A DNA stretch of 64,000 nt from Paenibacillus agilis (lineage in GTDB: Bacteria > Bacillota > Bacilli > Paenibacillales > Paenibacillaceae), in contig NZ_VNJK01000002.1 in assembly GCF_007786455.1 (NCBI RefSeq), positions 248,001-312,000 of the forward strand, read 5' to 3'. Below are positions 1 through 9,101 of the stretch, one piece after another. Position 1 is the stretch's first letter. Each line of letters starts with the position of its first letter. The notes below the pieces were generated by a model. That model ran no database searches, had not been told where the DNA came from, and saw only the letters and a program-made list of their open reading frames with translations. Position numbers and translations under genes: made by a program.

Positions 1-20
1 ATAAGGCCCACGACCGATCG

Positions 21-347
21 TTACATTTCACCGATCACACGATTCAGCGATACCTGGAACAGCTTCCATTCCTCTGTTTTTTCTTGAAGCTGCTTCTTCC
101 CTTTATCGGTAATATGATACGTCTTCCGAGCTCGTCCTTCTGCTTCACTCCATATCGCTTCCACATGACCTTCATTCTCCAATGCGTGAAGAATAGGATA
201 CAGCGTACCTTCCTTCAGCGCAAATACTCCATTGGATTGAGCATCTAACCGCTTAATGAGCTGGTAACCATACATCGGCTGCTGTTCCAACATGGAAAGC
301 ACAAGCATTACTGTGCTACCCTTGAGCAATTCTTTGCTCACTTTCAT
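21..347 (-). CDS. PadR-family transcriptional regulator
   Basis: A 108-residue winged-helix regulator of the PadR type: the N-terminal part reads LLKGSTVMLVLSMLEQQPMYGYQL, the usual PadR opening helix and MYGYQL turn, followed by the EGTLYPILHALENEGHV recognition helix and wing. PadR proteins repress promoters in response to small ligands or envelope stress. The ATG lies four bases after the TGA of the upstream SEDS gene and its ribosome binding site (GGAAGAT region) sits in that gene's end, so the two are translationally coupled. The usual order in Firmicutes is PadR first and the membrane partner second; here PadR is second. It probably autoregulates the pair through the repeats near 1785-1808. 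Confidence 0.9.
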   Translation of the reverse strand: MKVSKELLKGSTVMLVLSMLEQQPMYGYQLIKRLDAQSNGVFALKEGTLYPILHALENEGHVEAIWSEAEGRARKTYHITDKGKKQLQEKTEEWKLFQVSLNRVIGEM

Positions 348-350
348 CTA

Positions 351-1721
351 TCATCTTCCTTTCCCTATTACAACTGTCCTATCCCAATTAACCTCATGTT
401 TTGGAAGGGTATCTTTACGCATATAAATATTCGTACATAATCCAAGCGCAAACATCCAAATGAGCATTGAATTCGCACCATAGCTTAATAATGGCAAATT
501 GGCCCCATTCATAGGAACTACACCAATCAAACCACCTATATTGAATATAACAGGGATTGTAACATAGCAGCTAATGAATAACATCAAGCCTCTCCCAAAA
601 CGCTGCTTTACTTGATACGAAGAACGGAACAGCCAAATCAATCCTCCAAGCAAGATAGCTAGTACTCCTACGCCCACAATCCAACCGAATGCATAAACAA
701 TAACGACTAATATATGTTCAGAATGTGGATATGGAATATCCGCTCGCTCAATCCATCCTTTTCCCCACCAACCTGCTTGTATAAGTAAATCCTGCAAATG
801 ATAGAACAGCCACAATGCATCACTCGTATGATGACCTAGCAAATGGCTTCCCCACGATTCTAACCTCTGCATCTGAATCAGGTAAGATTGTAAATTTAGA
901 AACCCTAGCAGGCCTACACTTAATGCAGCAATTGCTCCAATAATCATGGCTTTCAAAGAAAACGAATGTATGAACAATATCAGAATGAAACCTAGTAAAT
1001 AGACAAAGACTTCATAATATTGCGCTCCATTAACAAAGGTGATCACAGGAATAATCCCAATGAACTGAAGAGTCAGCTCCCCTCTAAGACTAAGCTCTGG
1101 ATGCTTGACACGATATTGTGAAATGATTAAAAAGATCGCAAATAAAAATAAAAATGTCGTTAGAAATCCAACATCTAATGCAATAGCACCGATACCAATC
1201 CAAGATCCCGCCCCATTTACCTCTATCCCTATTAATCGTCCACATCCGAATAAAACCATTGCAGTCACATATAAAAACCATCCTTTATCGCGCCACCAAC
1301 GATAATCGATTAATGAGGTAATGAAGAATATAACAAGTCCAAACCCTAGAAAAACAAAGTGTCTATCCAACAAGCCCCTTTCCGCATAATTACCATTCAC
1401 CGTATGTTGCAAAGCCCAAATACCCAATGTACTCACTACTAATAAAATAGCAATCATACCCCAGAACAGCCATGGAAACCGTGTTCGATGCACGATATTA
1501 AACTTCTCTGCTATCGTATCTATAGCTCCCATTTGCCTAATCGCATTCGCTTCGGCTTCGGAACGAGACATCCCCTTATCCATTTGCTCCTCGACCTGAT
1601 TGTACAGATGATCCTCCAGCTCTGCTCGTATGCTGGCTCTCATTTCTTGCGCACGAATTCCCGCTTCTACTTGCTCCACATAAGAATCTAATACAGAACG
1701 CTCATTCTCTTCTCGATCCAT
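351..1721 (-). CDS. SEDS-family (FtsW/RodA/SpoVE-like) membrane protein with N-terminal permease-prefix domain
   Basis: About 456 residues. Residues 1-80 form a soluble helical prefix (YVEQVEAGIRAQEMRASIRAELEDHL) of the permease-prefix type often found in genes paired with PadR regulators; the rest has about ten membrane segments and the SEDS signature region near the C terminus (PMNGANLPLLSYGANSM). SEDS proteins polymerise peptidoglycan glycans. The loop that normally carries the catalytic Asp (TDFIF type) reads YPHSEHILVV here, so the Asp is replaced by Glu or absent and activity is uncertain. I chose the ATG at 1721 because AGGAGG lies 11 bases upstream; an upstream in-frame start at 1772 has no such site. 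It heads a two-gene unit with the PadR regulator. Confidence 0.8.
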   Translation of the reverse strand: MDREENERSVLDSYVEQVEAGIRAQEMRASIRAELEDHLYNQVEEQMDKGMSRSEAEANAIRQMGAIDTIAEKFNIVHRTRFPWLFWGMIAILLVVSTLGIWALQHTVNGNYAERGLLDRHFVFLGFGLVIFFITSLIDYRWWRDKGWFLYVTAMVLFGCGRLIGIEVNGAGSWIGIGAIALDVGFLTTFLFLFAIFLIISQYRVKHPELSLRGELTLQFIGIIPVITFVNGAQYYEVFVYLLGFILILFIHSFSLKAMIIGAIAALSVGLLGFLNLQSYLIQMQRLESWGSHLLGHHTSDALWLFYHLQDLLIQAGWWGKGWIERADIPYPHSEHILVVIVYAFGWIVGVGVLAILLGGLIWLFRSSYQVKQRFGRGLMLFISCYVTIPVIFNIGGLIGVVPMNGANLPLLSYGANSMLIWMFALGLCTNIYMRKDTLPKHEVNWDRTVVIGKGR

Positions 1722-1773
1722 GGACAGGCATACCTCCTCTTGTTCGCAACCTATTTTTCCACAATGAACCAAT

Positions 1774-1808
1774 ATTATACCTAGAATTACTATACATAGA
1801 TTTACTAT
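1774..1808 (-). promoter_or_regulatory. Probable promoter with PadR-like repeat, upstream of the SEDS-padR pair
   Basis: Read on the minus strand there is a TATAAT at 1779-1774, and just upstream two copies of ATAGTAAWT (within 1785-1808) separated by about 15 bases, where a -35 box would be expected but none of consensus quality is seen. AT-rich repeats of this kind are typical PadR targets. Assignment as a PadR operator is inference from position. Confidence 0.4.
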
Positions 1809-2155
1809 GCGTGTAAAGGTACATATCTATTTTTAGCTATATTTATCTATTCCTAGCCTATATGTTAAGCAGCTCCTATTCGCATTAACTGAGGATCGTG
1901 CATGAGAGTACGCTTAAGCGTGTCGGCAATTCAATTATCGTTCCATAGAAAAAAGGAGCAGCTAGTAGTTTCGCTGCCCCTTTCATACCTATTAGTTTCC
2001 TCCCCCGATTACAAGACTCCTCATGTTAAACAATCTCCGCTTATTACCTTATTCTACTTTCTACTCCCTCCCCTTTACATTTCTCATCCTCTATCTCCTA
2101 TCACAACGTGAGCTAACTTACTCCGTGGTTCATTCGCCTTCTACATCTCACCCTG
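1809..2155. other. Intergenic, nothing recognised
   Basis: Between the SEDS promoter and the stop of the polyketide synthase. A 69-codon open frame on the plus strand (1902-2111) lacks a ribosome binding site and a recognisable sequence. No repeat or clear terminator was seen. Confidence 0.5.
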
Positions 2156-3205
2156 CTACTCTACCCAAGTACCTGCACACATTTCCGCCGTAAAACCTGG
2201 CCCGAAAGCCGCTAATAGCCCTTTATCCCCAGGCGAGCGCGTTCCCGCTTCAAATAGACGAGCTAATACATCAAAGACGACAACGCTGGACAGGTTCCCG
2301 CATTCTGCTAGACTCTCTCTGCTCAAGGCCACACGCTGCTCAGCAATGCCAAGATGCTTCACCAGCTCATCTAATATACGACGCCCCCCTGTGTGGAATA
2401 CGAAGAAATCGAGATCAGATGGTGCCCGCTGCACCGTCTCTTCCACAAATTCGCGCATAACCGGAGCTACCGTCTCAATCGTATACATGACCTGCTTGTC
2501 TAACACAAAATGAAAGCCAGTATCCTTCACATCATAGGCAATATAGTTCTCCGTATGCTTTATCAAATAGGAGGCATTCGACTCTACCTGGAAGCCTGTC
2601 CCGCTAGTACTTTTCATAACACAAGCAGACACGCTGTCCCCAAATAAGGCAGCAGATACAAAGTCAGAAATTGCACTCTCAGCAGGCTGGAAGCAAAGCG
2701 AGCACAATTCTGCACTTACGATAAGGACGTTGGCACCAGGGAATGCTTCGCAATATTCAGCAGCACGATTAATCGCAGATGCTCCAGCAGCACAACCAAG
2801 CTGTGCAATAGGAAGCTGTTTCGTTTGTTCACGGAATGGCAAATCGCTTATTAGGTAGGCGGTTAAGGAAGGCATCATGAATCCGGTACAAGATGTCACA
2901 ATGATGAGGTCAATTTGAAAAGCTTCTAGTTCGGCGTTCTCCAGCGCTTGCTCAACAGCTTGTACACTAAGCCGTCTCATTTCTTCTTTGTAAATAAGGC
3001 TCCGTTCTTCAAATCGAGAATGAGCAATAATCTCTTCGATTGGACGGACGATATAGCGCTCATTTACTTGTGTATTGCGAATCATACGATTGATTTTGCT
3101 CCAATCGGGATGATTAGGATGGAGCCGTTGAAGCACATCCACCATTTCATCTTGGGTAATGCGATATTGTGGACGTACGATAGCCGGTTTCGTTAATATA
3201 CCCAT
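2156..3205 (-). CDS. Type III polyketide synthase (chalcone/stilbene synthase family)
   Basis: A 349-residue type III PKS, the usual length. The catalytic triad is visible: Cys138 in QLGCAAGASA, His271 in FVFHTGGRR and Asn304 in ECGNLSSVV. Bacterial relatives (BpsA/BcsA of Bacillus) extend fatty acyl-CoA with malonyl-CoA to alkylpyrones or alkylresorcinols. The methyltransferase that accompanies bpsA in Bacillus subtilis is not next to it here; instead a UbiA prenyltransferase, an aminotransferase and a U32 protein lie upstream on the same strand. Start chosen at ATG 3205, which has GAGGTG seven bases upstream; a GTG three codons earlier overlaps that site. A weak Fur-like box lies about 40 bases upstream. 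Product not predictable. Confidence 0.9.
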   Translation of the reverse strand: MGILTKPAIVRPQYRITQDEMVDVLQRLHPNHPDWSKINRMIRNTQVNERYIVRPIEEIIAHSRFEERSLIYKEEMRRLSVQAVEQALENAELEAFQIDLIIVTSCTGFMMPSLTAYLISDLPFREQTKQLPIAQLGCAAGASAINRAAEYCEAFPGANVLIVSAELCSLCFQPAESAISDFVSAALFGDSVSACVMKSTSGTGFQVESNASYLIKHTENYIAYDVKDTGFHFVLDKQVMYTIETVAPVMREFVEETVQRAPSDLDFFVFHTGGRRILDELVKHLGIAEQRVALSRESLAECGNLSSVVVFDVLARLFEAGTRSPGDKGLLAAFGPGFTAEMCAGTWVE

Positions 3206-3241
3206 TAAGGTCACCTCATCATATACAATTTGGATGGAAAA

Positions 3242-3256
3242 TGATAATGATATACA
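3242..3256 (-). promoter_or_regulatory. Weak Fur-like box upstream of the polyketide synthase
   Basis: TGATAATGATATACA matches the 7-1-7 Fur motif well in its left half and 5 of 7 in the right half. It lies 37-51 bases upstream of the start codon, a position suited to repression. Much weaker than the box at 58436. Confidence 0.3.
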
Positions 3257-3640
3257 AAACTAACAAATGAAATTCAAGCAAGGATAGGTGTATCATTTCG
3301 ATAAAATAGAAGTCGAAGGACATCATGTAGAGATGAAAGGTATCCGGCAGGAACAAATGAAGGAAGAGAGTCACCTTTCCTATGGGTTAGAAGGACGCTT
3401 GACGATGTACTTACTTGCATTTCATGGAGCAGCGGATGGTTAGAACATGTAGGATTTCTGTCTGTAGACTAGAATACAACATATTCTCCGATGGGGAAAT
3501 ATGTATTTTTTCATGTGTTTCTTGGATCTTCATACCTATTCCTGTCGAAATGCAGAAGAATGAAAATAGCCGCTGGTCGAAAATACGAATCATTCGCACT
3601 TCTGCAGCGGCAGATTTCATATGTGGTGGTTATAAACTTG
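3257..3640. other. Intergenic, nothing recognised
   Basis: Separates the prenyltransferase stop from the polyketide synthase. It holds an 87-codon plus-strand frame (3415-3678) and an overlapping 69-codon minus frame, both without ribosome binding site or recognisable sequence. The polyketide synthase therefore probably has its own promoter here. Confidence 0.45.
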
Positions 3641-4513
3641 CTATAGCAGCTGATCCAGTAGCGTACAAGCTAATATAACCATACTAATGACTTGATTCAA
3701 ATTATAAGAGGCAACATTCATCCGTTCACGGCTTGTCGGCTTAATGATCCGGTGCTCAATCGCAAGCAGCACGATAGACAAACCTATCCCTATCAAATAT
3801 ACCCATCCAAGTGAATCCCGGAAAAAGTATAACAGAATAAGCAGCGATACCATCACTGTATGCAGTGTGCGAGAAATGAACAACGCATCCTCATAACCGA
3901 ATACACGCGGAACGCTCCACAGCCCTGCACTTCGATCAAATTCGATGTCTTGTGTAGCATATATGATATCAAAGCCTGCAATCCATAGCATAACGACTGT
4001 ACCAAGTATAAATGGCGTCAACGCCCACTCTCCTGTCACTGCAAACCATGCGCCAATAGGGGCAGACGCAATCGTAAAGCCGAGATAAAGATGGCTCAGC
4101 CATGTAAACCGCTTCGTGTATGAATAACTAGAAATAAGGACAATCGCCACTGGTGACAGGGCTAAACATAGCGGATTCAACATACCCGCTGCTAAGATAA
4201 ATAGCGCATAGTTCAATACAATGAATACCGTTACCTCACGCTCCATCAGTAAGCGTTTAGGCAGATGACGATGAGCTGTACGTGGATTTTGTGCATCAAA
4301 CTCTCTGTCCACGAGACGGTTGAACGCATTGGCTCCGTTACGCGCCGCCACAAGCGCGACTAAGGACCACAACATCACTTCTCCAGCTGGCAAGCCATCA
4401 GCTGCCCACATCATCGAAATAATAGCGAAGGGCAAAGAGAATAACGTATGCGAGAACATAACCAGCTCTCCGAACATACGAGTCTTATCGACGACCTTAT
4501 GAATCGCGTCCAT
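3641..4513 (-). CDS. UbiA-family polyprenyltransferase (MqnP/DmkA-like)
   Basis: A 290-residue membrane prenyltransferase. It has the first Mg-diphosphate motif N65-x3-D69-x3-D73 (NRLVDREFD) and the second (GFDIIYATQDIEFD), plus about eight membrane segments. The N-terminal FGELVMFSHTLFSLPFA is typical of the MqnP-like branch, which attaches a polyprenyl chain to a quinone precursor. In Listeria a related enzyme (DmkA) makes the demethylmenaquinone used for extracellular electron transfer; that role here is inferred from the EetA/EetB genes upstream on the same strand. Start at ATG 4513 overlaps the aminotransferase stop by 17 bases with GAGAGGGGG upstream, implying coupling. Could instead prenylate the type III PKS product. 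Confidence 0.88.
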   Translation of the reverse strand: MDAIHKVVDKTRMFGELVMFSHTLFSLPFAIISMMWAADGLPAGEVMLWSLVALVAARNGANAFNRLVDREFDAQNPRTAHRHLPKRLLMEREVTVFIVLNYALFILAAGMLNPLCLALSPVAIVLISSYSYTKRFTWLSHLYLGFTIASAPIGAWFAVTGEWALTPFILGTVVMLWIAGFDIIYATQDIEFDRSAGLWSVPRVFGYEDALFISRTLHTVMVSLLILLYFFRDSLGWVYLIGIGLSIVLLAIEHRIIKPTSRERMNVASYNLNQVISMVILACTLLDQLL

Positions 4514-5846
4514 CTTTCGACCCCCTCTCCTCATCGGTATAAACCGCTTCAGAGAGAACTTCATCTAGCACGGAAAGCATCGTTTGAATTTCATCTTCCG
4601 GCATGATGAGCGGAGGCTGGAAGGCAAGCACGTTGCGCCCGACACCATTTTTACCAATCAAATACCCGCGATGTTTCATGCTCTCCAACACACGATCCGT
4701 CAACGCTGCATTTAAGGACGCCTCACCCGTATTTAGCTCGGCTCCTACCATGAGCCCTTTACCGCGAACATCTGCGATGACACTGTGCTTTACTTGGAGT
4801 GCACGCAGTCCGTCTTTCAGTTGACCACCTAACTCGGCAGAACGCGCTACAAGCTGCTCCTGCTCTATATAATCCAGCACTGCCATGGCCGTTGCAGCAG
4901 AGACTGGGTTACCCCCAAATGTCGAAGCAGATGGACGATTGAAGCTGGCTGCAATTGCATCTGTCGTTGCAAAAGCTCCAATAGGTACGCCATTGCCAAG
5001 TGCTTTCGCCATCGTAATGATATCTGGCGCAATCTCATAATGATCCATGGCGAACATACGGCCTGTGCGACCAAAGCCGGTCTGGATTTCATCTGCAATG
5101 AGCAAGACACCATACTCCGAAAGCAATGCCTTCACTTCACGGAGATACCAATCAGGTGGGACGATTATCCCCCCATTGCCTTGAATCGGCTCCACGATCA
5201 TGGCAGCAAAAGTATCCCCCTTTTCCGCAAGTACTTGTCGCAGCGCTGCAATGGAACGATGGGCTGCATCCTCTGTGTCCATCTCTTCATCGTACGGGCG
5301 AGGAATAAAGGTCACATGCGGATCGAGATAATCATCTGTACGCCACATCGGCATCCCCGTAACGCCCATCGTGAGGAACGTTCTACCGTGCAATCCATAT
5401 TCCAGCGCAAGGAAGTCTTTGCGTTTCGTATGCAGCCTCGCCAGCAGCAAAGCCCCTTCATTCGCTTCAGAACCGCTGTTGCAGAAGAACGTTCGCTTCA
5501 ACTCACCTGGCAAGTAATCATTTGCTAAACGCTCTGCTAGTTCAACCATTGGCTCTGTTAAATAAATCGTCGTCGTATGCTGCAGCTTTGTTAGCTGTTC
5601 AATCGTCTTAGTCGTAATATGCTCGTTGCAATGTCCGCAAGCGACGACTGATACACCTGCGAAGAAGTCTGTGTACTCCTTGCCTGTATGATCAATAAGC
5701 TTATGCATGCTGCCCTGTACGATTTGCGGTGGGTCTTGATAAAAATGATGAGTACATGGGAAGAAATATTGTTTACGCTTTTCTAATACCTTATCTGGAC
5801 CGATATAGGTTGGATGCATGGTTGCCGTTGTTGTCGTACTATTCAT
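4497..5846 (-). CDS. Class III PLP-dependent aminotransferase
   Basis: 449 residues with the complete class III fold: substrate region FFAGVSVVACGH, PLP phosphate loop NSGSEANEGALLLAR, Asp252 in LLIADEIQTGFGR and the Schiff-base Lys281 in ITMAKALGNGVPIG. Closest in style to the alanine-glyoxylate 2 / omega-amino acid transaminases; substrate cannot be read from the sequence. A GAAGAGGTGATGACGT ribosome site precedes the ATG at 5846. It is the middle gene of a U32-aminotransferase-UbiA series and overlaps the UbiA gene by 17 bases, so it is co-translated with it. What an aminotransferase contributes to quinone or polyketide chemistry is unclear. Confidence 0.9.
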   Translation of the reverse strand: MNSTTTTATMHPTYIGPDKVLEKRKQYFFPCTHHFYQDPPQIVQGSMHKLIDHTGKEYTDFFAGVSVVACGHCNEHITTKTIEQLTKLQHTTTIYLTEPMVELAERLANDYLPGELKRTFFCNSGSEANEGALLLARLHTKRKDFLALEYGLHGRTFLTMGVTGMPMWRTDDYLDPHVTFIPRPYDEEMDTEDAAHRSIAALRQVLAEKGDTFAAMIVEPIQGNGGIIVPPDWYLREVKALLSEYGVLLIADEIQTGFGRTGRMFAMDHYEIAPDIITMAKALGNGVPIGAFATTDAIAASFNRPSASTFGGNPVSAATAMAVLDYIEQEQLVARSAELGGQLKDGLRALQVKHSVIADVRGKGLMVGAELNTGEASLNAALTDRVLESMKHRGYLIGKNGVGRNVLAFQPPLIMPEDEIQTMLSVLDEVLSEAVYTDEERGSKDGRDS

Positions 5847-6066
5847 ACGTCATCACCTCTTCACGTTCTTTATCCGTATATCCTTATTTTCTGCTCGTTT
5901 ACACGTTCATCGTTACAAACCCTAGTTTTTATAGCGTCACTATCACATAAACTGGATTGATCTCGGCGATTACTACTTACAATTACTATTCGCTCTTACT
6001 ACCGCCTAGCGACTATCAACTATTAAATATCAAATATCGGCTATTAATTATCTCCTCTAGCCTCAC

Positions 6067-8058
6067 CTACGCATTTGTGCTTATCAGCTCAATATGGCGT
6101 GCCGCCCCGAACTGCAAGCTGCCAAGCGTATAGCCTGCATAAACGGACTTCATCTGCGCGAACAAGCTGCCGCATTGATCCAAGCTATCCGCTGCTTGAC
6201 GATAGGTGCGCACAATGGTCCGCAGCTGCTCCTCCGTATACGTCTTGCCCTCAATCCGGAAATAACGAACACCTGCTTCATACAGCTCCTTCATCATAGG
6301 CAAGTAGCACAATTCTTTGGACAGTGCGAGATGGTTGCGTCCGCTCCAATCGCGATAAACAGGACTCTCCCCTTTATCTGTCATAAGGACAAGATATTGA
6401 TTATCCACATAAGCGTTATCTTCTTGACCGATCGACTCCATCACTTCTGTATTTTCGTAGAGATCAAGCTCCAAATACATAACGATAGGTGAGCCGTGCA
6501 CCGTCATCTCCACAGGGACTTTTGTATGCTCCATAAAGTTCGCCAAGTCATTCAGCGGTAGCTCCATCGAAGCATGTACCCGCTCCACACCGAAGTGCTT
6601 CTCATACACAGCAGCAGACATATAGTTGTATACATTCAAATTGGCATCGCCAATCATAGGCAGTCCGAGATCAAGGGAACCAAACTTATGCAGCGCCCCG
6701 AAATTGGATACGAGTAGTCCATCCAGACCATACATGCCCTGCTGCTTGCCTTGCTGCAAGAAATGCGTGTACTGCTCCATATGAAGCTCCGTCATCATAC
6801 GAGGAGTACCAAGAATGATTTGGGACGAACCCTTAGCTGCTGTCAGCTGCTCCATATCTTCACGACTATACGGACGATCCGGCATATAAACATCACCTGT
6901 TAAATAGATGATATTTGCTCCTTCTTCAAGCGCAGCTTGTGCCTGCTTCACATTGTTGACATGTACCGCAATTTGCGGACGTTCTGTGTGATCGATATCT
7001 TTTTTCACATCAGCAAGACGCTCACGAATTTGAGTGACACGCTCTTCCTTCAATTCGCGCTCTGCTGTAGGTGTACTGAATACTTTTCCTGTACTATAAA
7101 ACTTCCCTGTCCCCTCATAACGCCTATTGATATAGTCAAGACCCGGCTTGCCAAATGCATATGCGGTTGAAAAATCCCGCTTCCGGTTGTCGTGCAGCTT
7201 GTCCGCATCTTCTGTGCGATTGTAGCCGATTGGATCGGCGATATAGCGATCAATCGCATCACCATATTGATTGACCAATAAATTTAGGAATTCGATATCG
7301 CGCATTCTGCCTTCAATTTTGAAAGACATAATTCCTGACTTAATCAGTTCTGGAATATGCTCATACATGTACATGTCTTTTGCAGCGAGAGGATATTCTG
7401 TCGGATAAATATGCCCGTCCTTCTTCACGCGGTAATCCCAGCGACAAGGCTTCATGCAGCGCCCGCGTTGGGCACTATTGCCGAAAATCATCGAACTAAT
7501 CGTACAGTTCGCACCGTGAACCGTGCACATGTCGCCATGAACAAAGTATTCGAACTCCATGCCGCTTTTCGCTTGCAGCAGCTCTGCTGTGTTCAGGTCC
7601 ATCTCACGGGAGGCAACAACCCGAGTCACCCCAAACTTCTTCATCGCTTCGATCATCTCTAAATTGTGAATGTTCATCATGACCGAAGAATGCACCGGAA
7701 TATTCGTATAGTTCTGCTCATGAATAAGTGGGAACACCGCCATATCCTGTGCAATAATTGCATCAGGACCGACTTCATTGAGGAATTCGAAATAGCGCTT
7801 CGCCTCATCCAAATCTTCTTCGTTCAACAAATTGTTCACGGTAACATACGCACGCTTACCCCGGTCATGGGCCATGCGAATAGCTTCACGAACTTCGTCA
7901 TACGACAAATTGTACCCTTTGCGCATCATCCGCATATTGAGTGACGGCCCACCAAAGTAAACCGCATCACAGTTCATCTCAATAACCTCTTGGAAAATAG
8001 GAAACGTTCCCGCAGGAGCCAACAACTCTATCTCTTTACCGTTGAAATATCTAGCCAT
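6067..8058 (-). CDS. U32-family protein with four-Cys cluster motif (annotated as peptidase U32)
   Basis: 663 residues. An N-terminal TIM-barrel-like U32 domain (ELLAPAG, DAVYFGG, YVTVNN) is followed by the conserved cysteines Cys178, Cys185, Cys201 and Cys205 (HGDMCTVHGANC and GRCMKPC), and a long C-terminal part. Members are often called collagenases, but characterised ones include RlhA/TrhP (RNA hydroxylation, prephenate-dependent) and the Fe-S proteins UbiU/UbiV, which hydroxylate ubiquinone precursors without oxygen in E. coli. Here the gene stands before an aminotransferase and a UbiA prenyltransferase and has an Fnr-type box upstream, which favours an anaerobic modification role, but tRNA/rRNA hydroxylation is an equally good family-based reading. 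RBS GGAGGAACGG precedes ATG 8058. Confidence 0.85.
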   Translation of the reverse strand: MARYFNGKEIELLAPAGTFPIFQEVIEMNCDAVYFGGPSLNMRMMRKGYNLSYDEVREAIRMAHDRGKRAYVTVNNLLNEEDLDEAKRYFEFLNEVGPDAIIAQDMAVFPLIHEQNYTNIPVHSSVMMNIHNLEMIEAMKKFGVTRVVASREMDLNTAELLQAKSGMEFEYFVHGDMCTVHGANCTISSMIFGNSAQRGRCMKPCRWDYRVKKDGHIYPTEYPLAAKDMYMYEHIPELIKSGIMSFKIEGRMRDIEFLNLLVNQYGDAIDRYIADPIGYNRTEDADKLHDNRKRDFSTAYAFGKPGLDYINRRYEGTGKFYSTGKVFSTPTAERELKEERVTQIRERLADVKKDIDHTERPQIAVHVNNVKQAQAALEEGANIIYLTGDVYMPDRPYSREDMEQLTAAKGSSQIILGTPRMMTELHMEQYTHFLQQGKQQGMYGLDGLLVSNFGALHKFGSLDLGLPMIGDANLNVYNYMSAAVYEKHFGVERVHASMELPLNDLANFMEHTKVPVEMTVHGSPIVMYLELDLYENTEVMESIGQEDNAYVDNQYLVLMTDKGESPVYRDWSGRNHLALSKELCYLPMMKELYEAGVRYFRIEGKTYTEEQLRTIVRTYRQAADSLDQCGSLFAQMKSVYAGYTLGSLQFGAARHIELISTNA

Positions 8059-8146
8059 AAACCGTTCCTCCCCATCTACGATTGGTATCTATTTTTATTT
8101 GTTGAATTTGATTCCATGATGTCAGTTTCATAAAAAATTAGCTGCT

Positions 8147-8192
8147 ATATTATCAATCAACATTAACAATAAAATTTGTGATAATTTTCACT
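8147..8192 (-). promoter_or_regulatory. Fnr/Crp-type box and -10 upstream of the U32 gene
   Basis: TGTGATAATTTTCACT (8177-8192) fits TGTGA-N6-TCACA with one mismatch at the last position. On the minus strand a GATAAT/TAATAT -10 candidate lies at 8154-8147; with it the box is centred near -42, the spacing of a class II activator site. It suggests that the U32-aminotransferase-UbiA genes have their own oxygen-responsive promoter separate from the ecf genes. Confidence 0.6.
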
Positions 8193-8303
8193 TTATAAGT
8201 AATATGCATGCTATTCGTGCTGCTGGTACCTTACCATTAATCTAATATTCAGCCGAATACCTGCTGCACATAGCGATTTTTATAAAATAGGTAGGGCCTT
8301 AGT

Positions 8304-9101
8304 CTACATTACAAAAGTGAAGATAAGCAGCATTCCAAAACCGATGAGAAACAGCGAATCGATTCGCTGCCACTTCAACACACGAAGTGAAGTCCTTGCT
8401 CTATCCAACACATACCCTCTCGACTCCATCGCCTGCACCAAGTCTTCTGCTCTGCGAAAAGCCCCTACGATAATAGGAACGAGCAGGGTCAATAGCATCT
8501 TCCCTTTCGCCGCCAGCTTCAAATCGTTAATATCTGCTCCACGGGATGCCTGAGCCTTTAATATCCGATCCGCCTCCTCAAATATCGTCGGGATAAACCG
8601 CAAAGCGATCGTAATCATCATCGTCCACTGCTGTGGCGAAACGCCTATGAACTTTAGCGGCTTCAATACCGCCTCTAGCCCCAGATTCAATTCGATTGGT
8701 GTCGTCGTAAAGGTTAGGATCGACGTAAAGCAAACGAGCAGCAGCATGCGCCATACGGCTGATAGCCCAAGTAATACCCCTTCGCTGCTAACATGGAAGC
8801 TGCCTATTTCAAACAGTGGGCTGCCGCCTTGCTCAAACAGCACATAGAACAAAAACATGAAGAACATAAGCGGCCATAACGGCTTGGAAGCTCGACCATA
8901 ACGGGATAAGGGGATGCCTGAGCTTGCTAAAATAAGCAATGCGATCACAGTTATCGTGCTTAGTTCCACGAGTGAATGAGCGCTAATGACAGCGGCAAGA
9001 AACAGCAGCATGGCTACTAGCTTCGCCCGCGGATCTAAGCGATGTACCCATGATGAAGCTTCTACATAACGGCCCATCACCAACTTAGATGACTGCATCA
9101 T
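8304..9101 (-). CDS. ecfT: ECF transporter transmembrane component EcfT
   Basis: 265 residues, about six membrane helices. It contains the EcfT coupling motifs: the region around ASRGADIND and the C-terminal AMESRGY (Ala-Arg-Gly type helices that contact the ATPases). EcfT joins the two ATPases to a substrate-binding S component in vitamin or flavin import. The ATG at 9101 overlaps the ecfA2 stop (ATGA), with GGGGAGG upstream. Third gene of the ecfA1-ecfA2-ecfT series; the only membrane S-component-like partner in the operon is EetB. In Listeria the same module supports flavin handling for extracellular electron transfer. Confidence 0.92.
   Translation of the reverse strand: MMQSSKLVMGRYVEASSWVHRLDPRAKLVAMLLFLAAVISAHSLVELSTITVIALLILASSGIPLSRYGRASKPLWPLMFFMFLFYVLFEQGGSPLFEIGSFHVSSEGVLLGLSAVWRMLLLVCFTSILTFTTTPIELNLGLEAVLKPLKFIGVSPQQWTMMITIALRFIPTIFEEADRILKAQASRGADINDLKLAAKGKMLLTLLVPIIVGAFRRAEDLVQAMESRGYVLDRARTSLRVLKWQRIDSLFLIGFGMLLIFTFVM

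Noticed and set aside
1902-2111. 69-codon plus-strand frame after the SEDS gene
   Set aside because: Low-complexity sequence, no ribosome site, no homologue recognised.
3415-3678. 87-codon plus-strand frame between UbiA and PKS genes
   Set aside because: Overlaps the UbiA gene end, has no ribosome site and no recognisable sequence.
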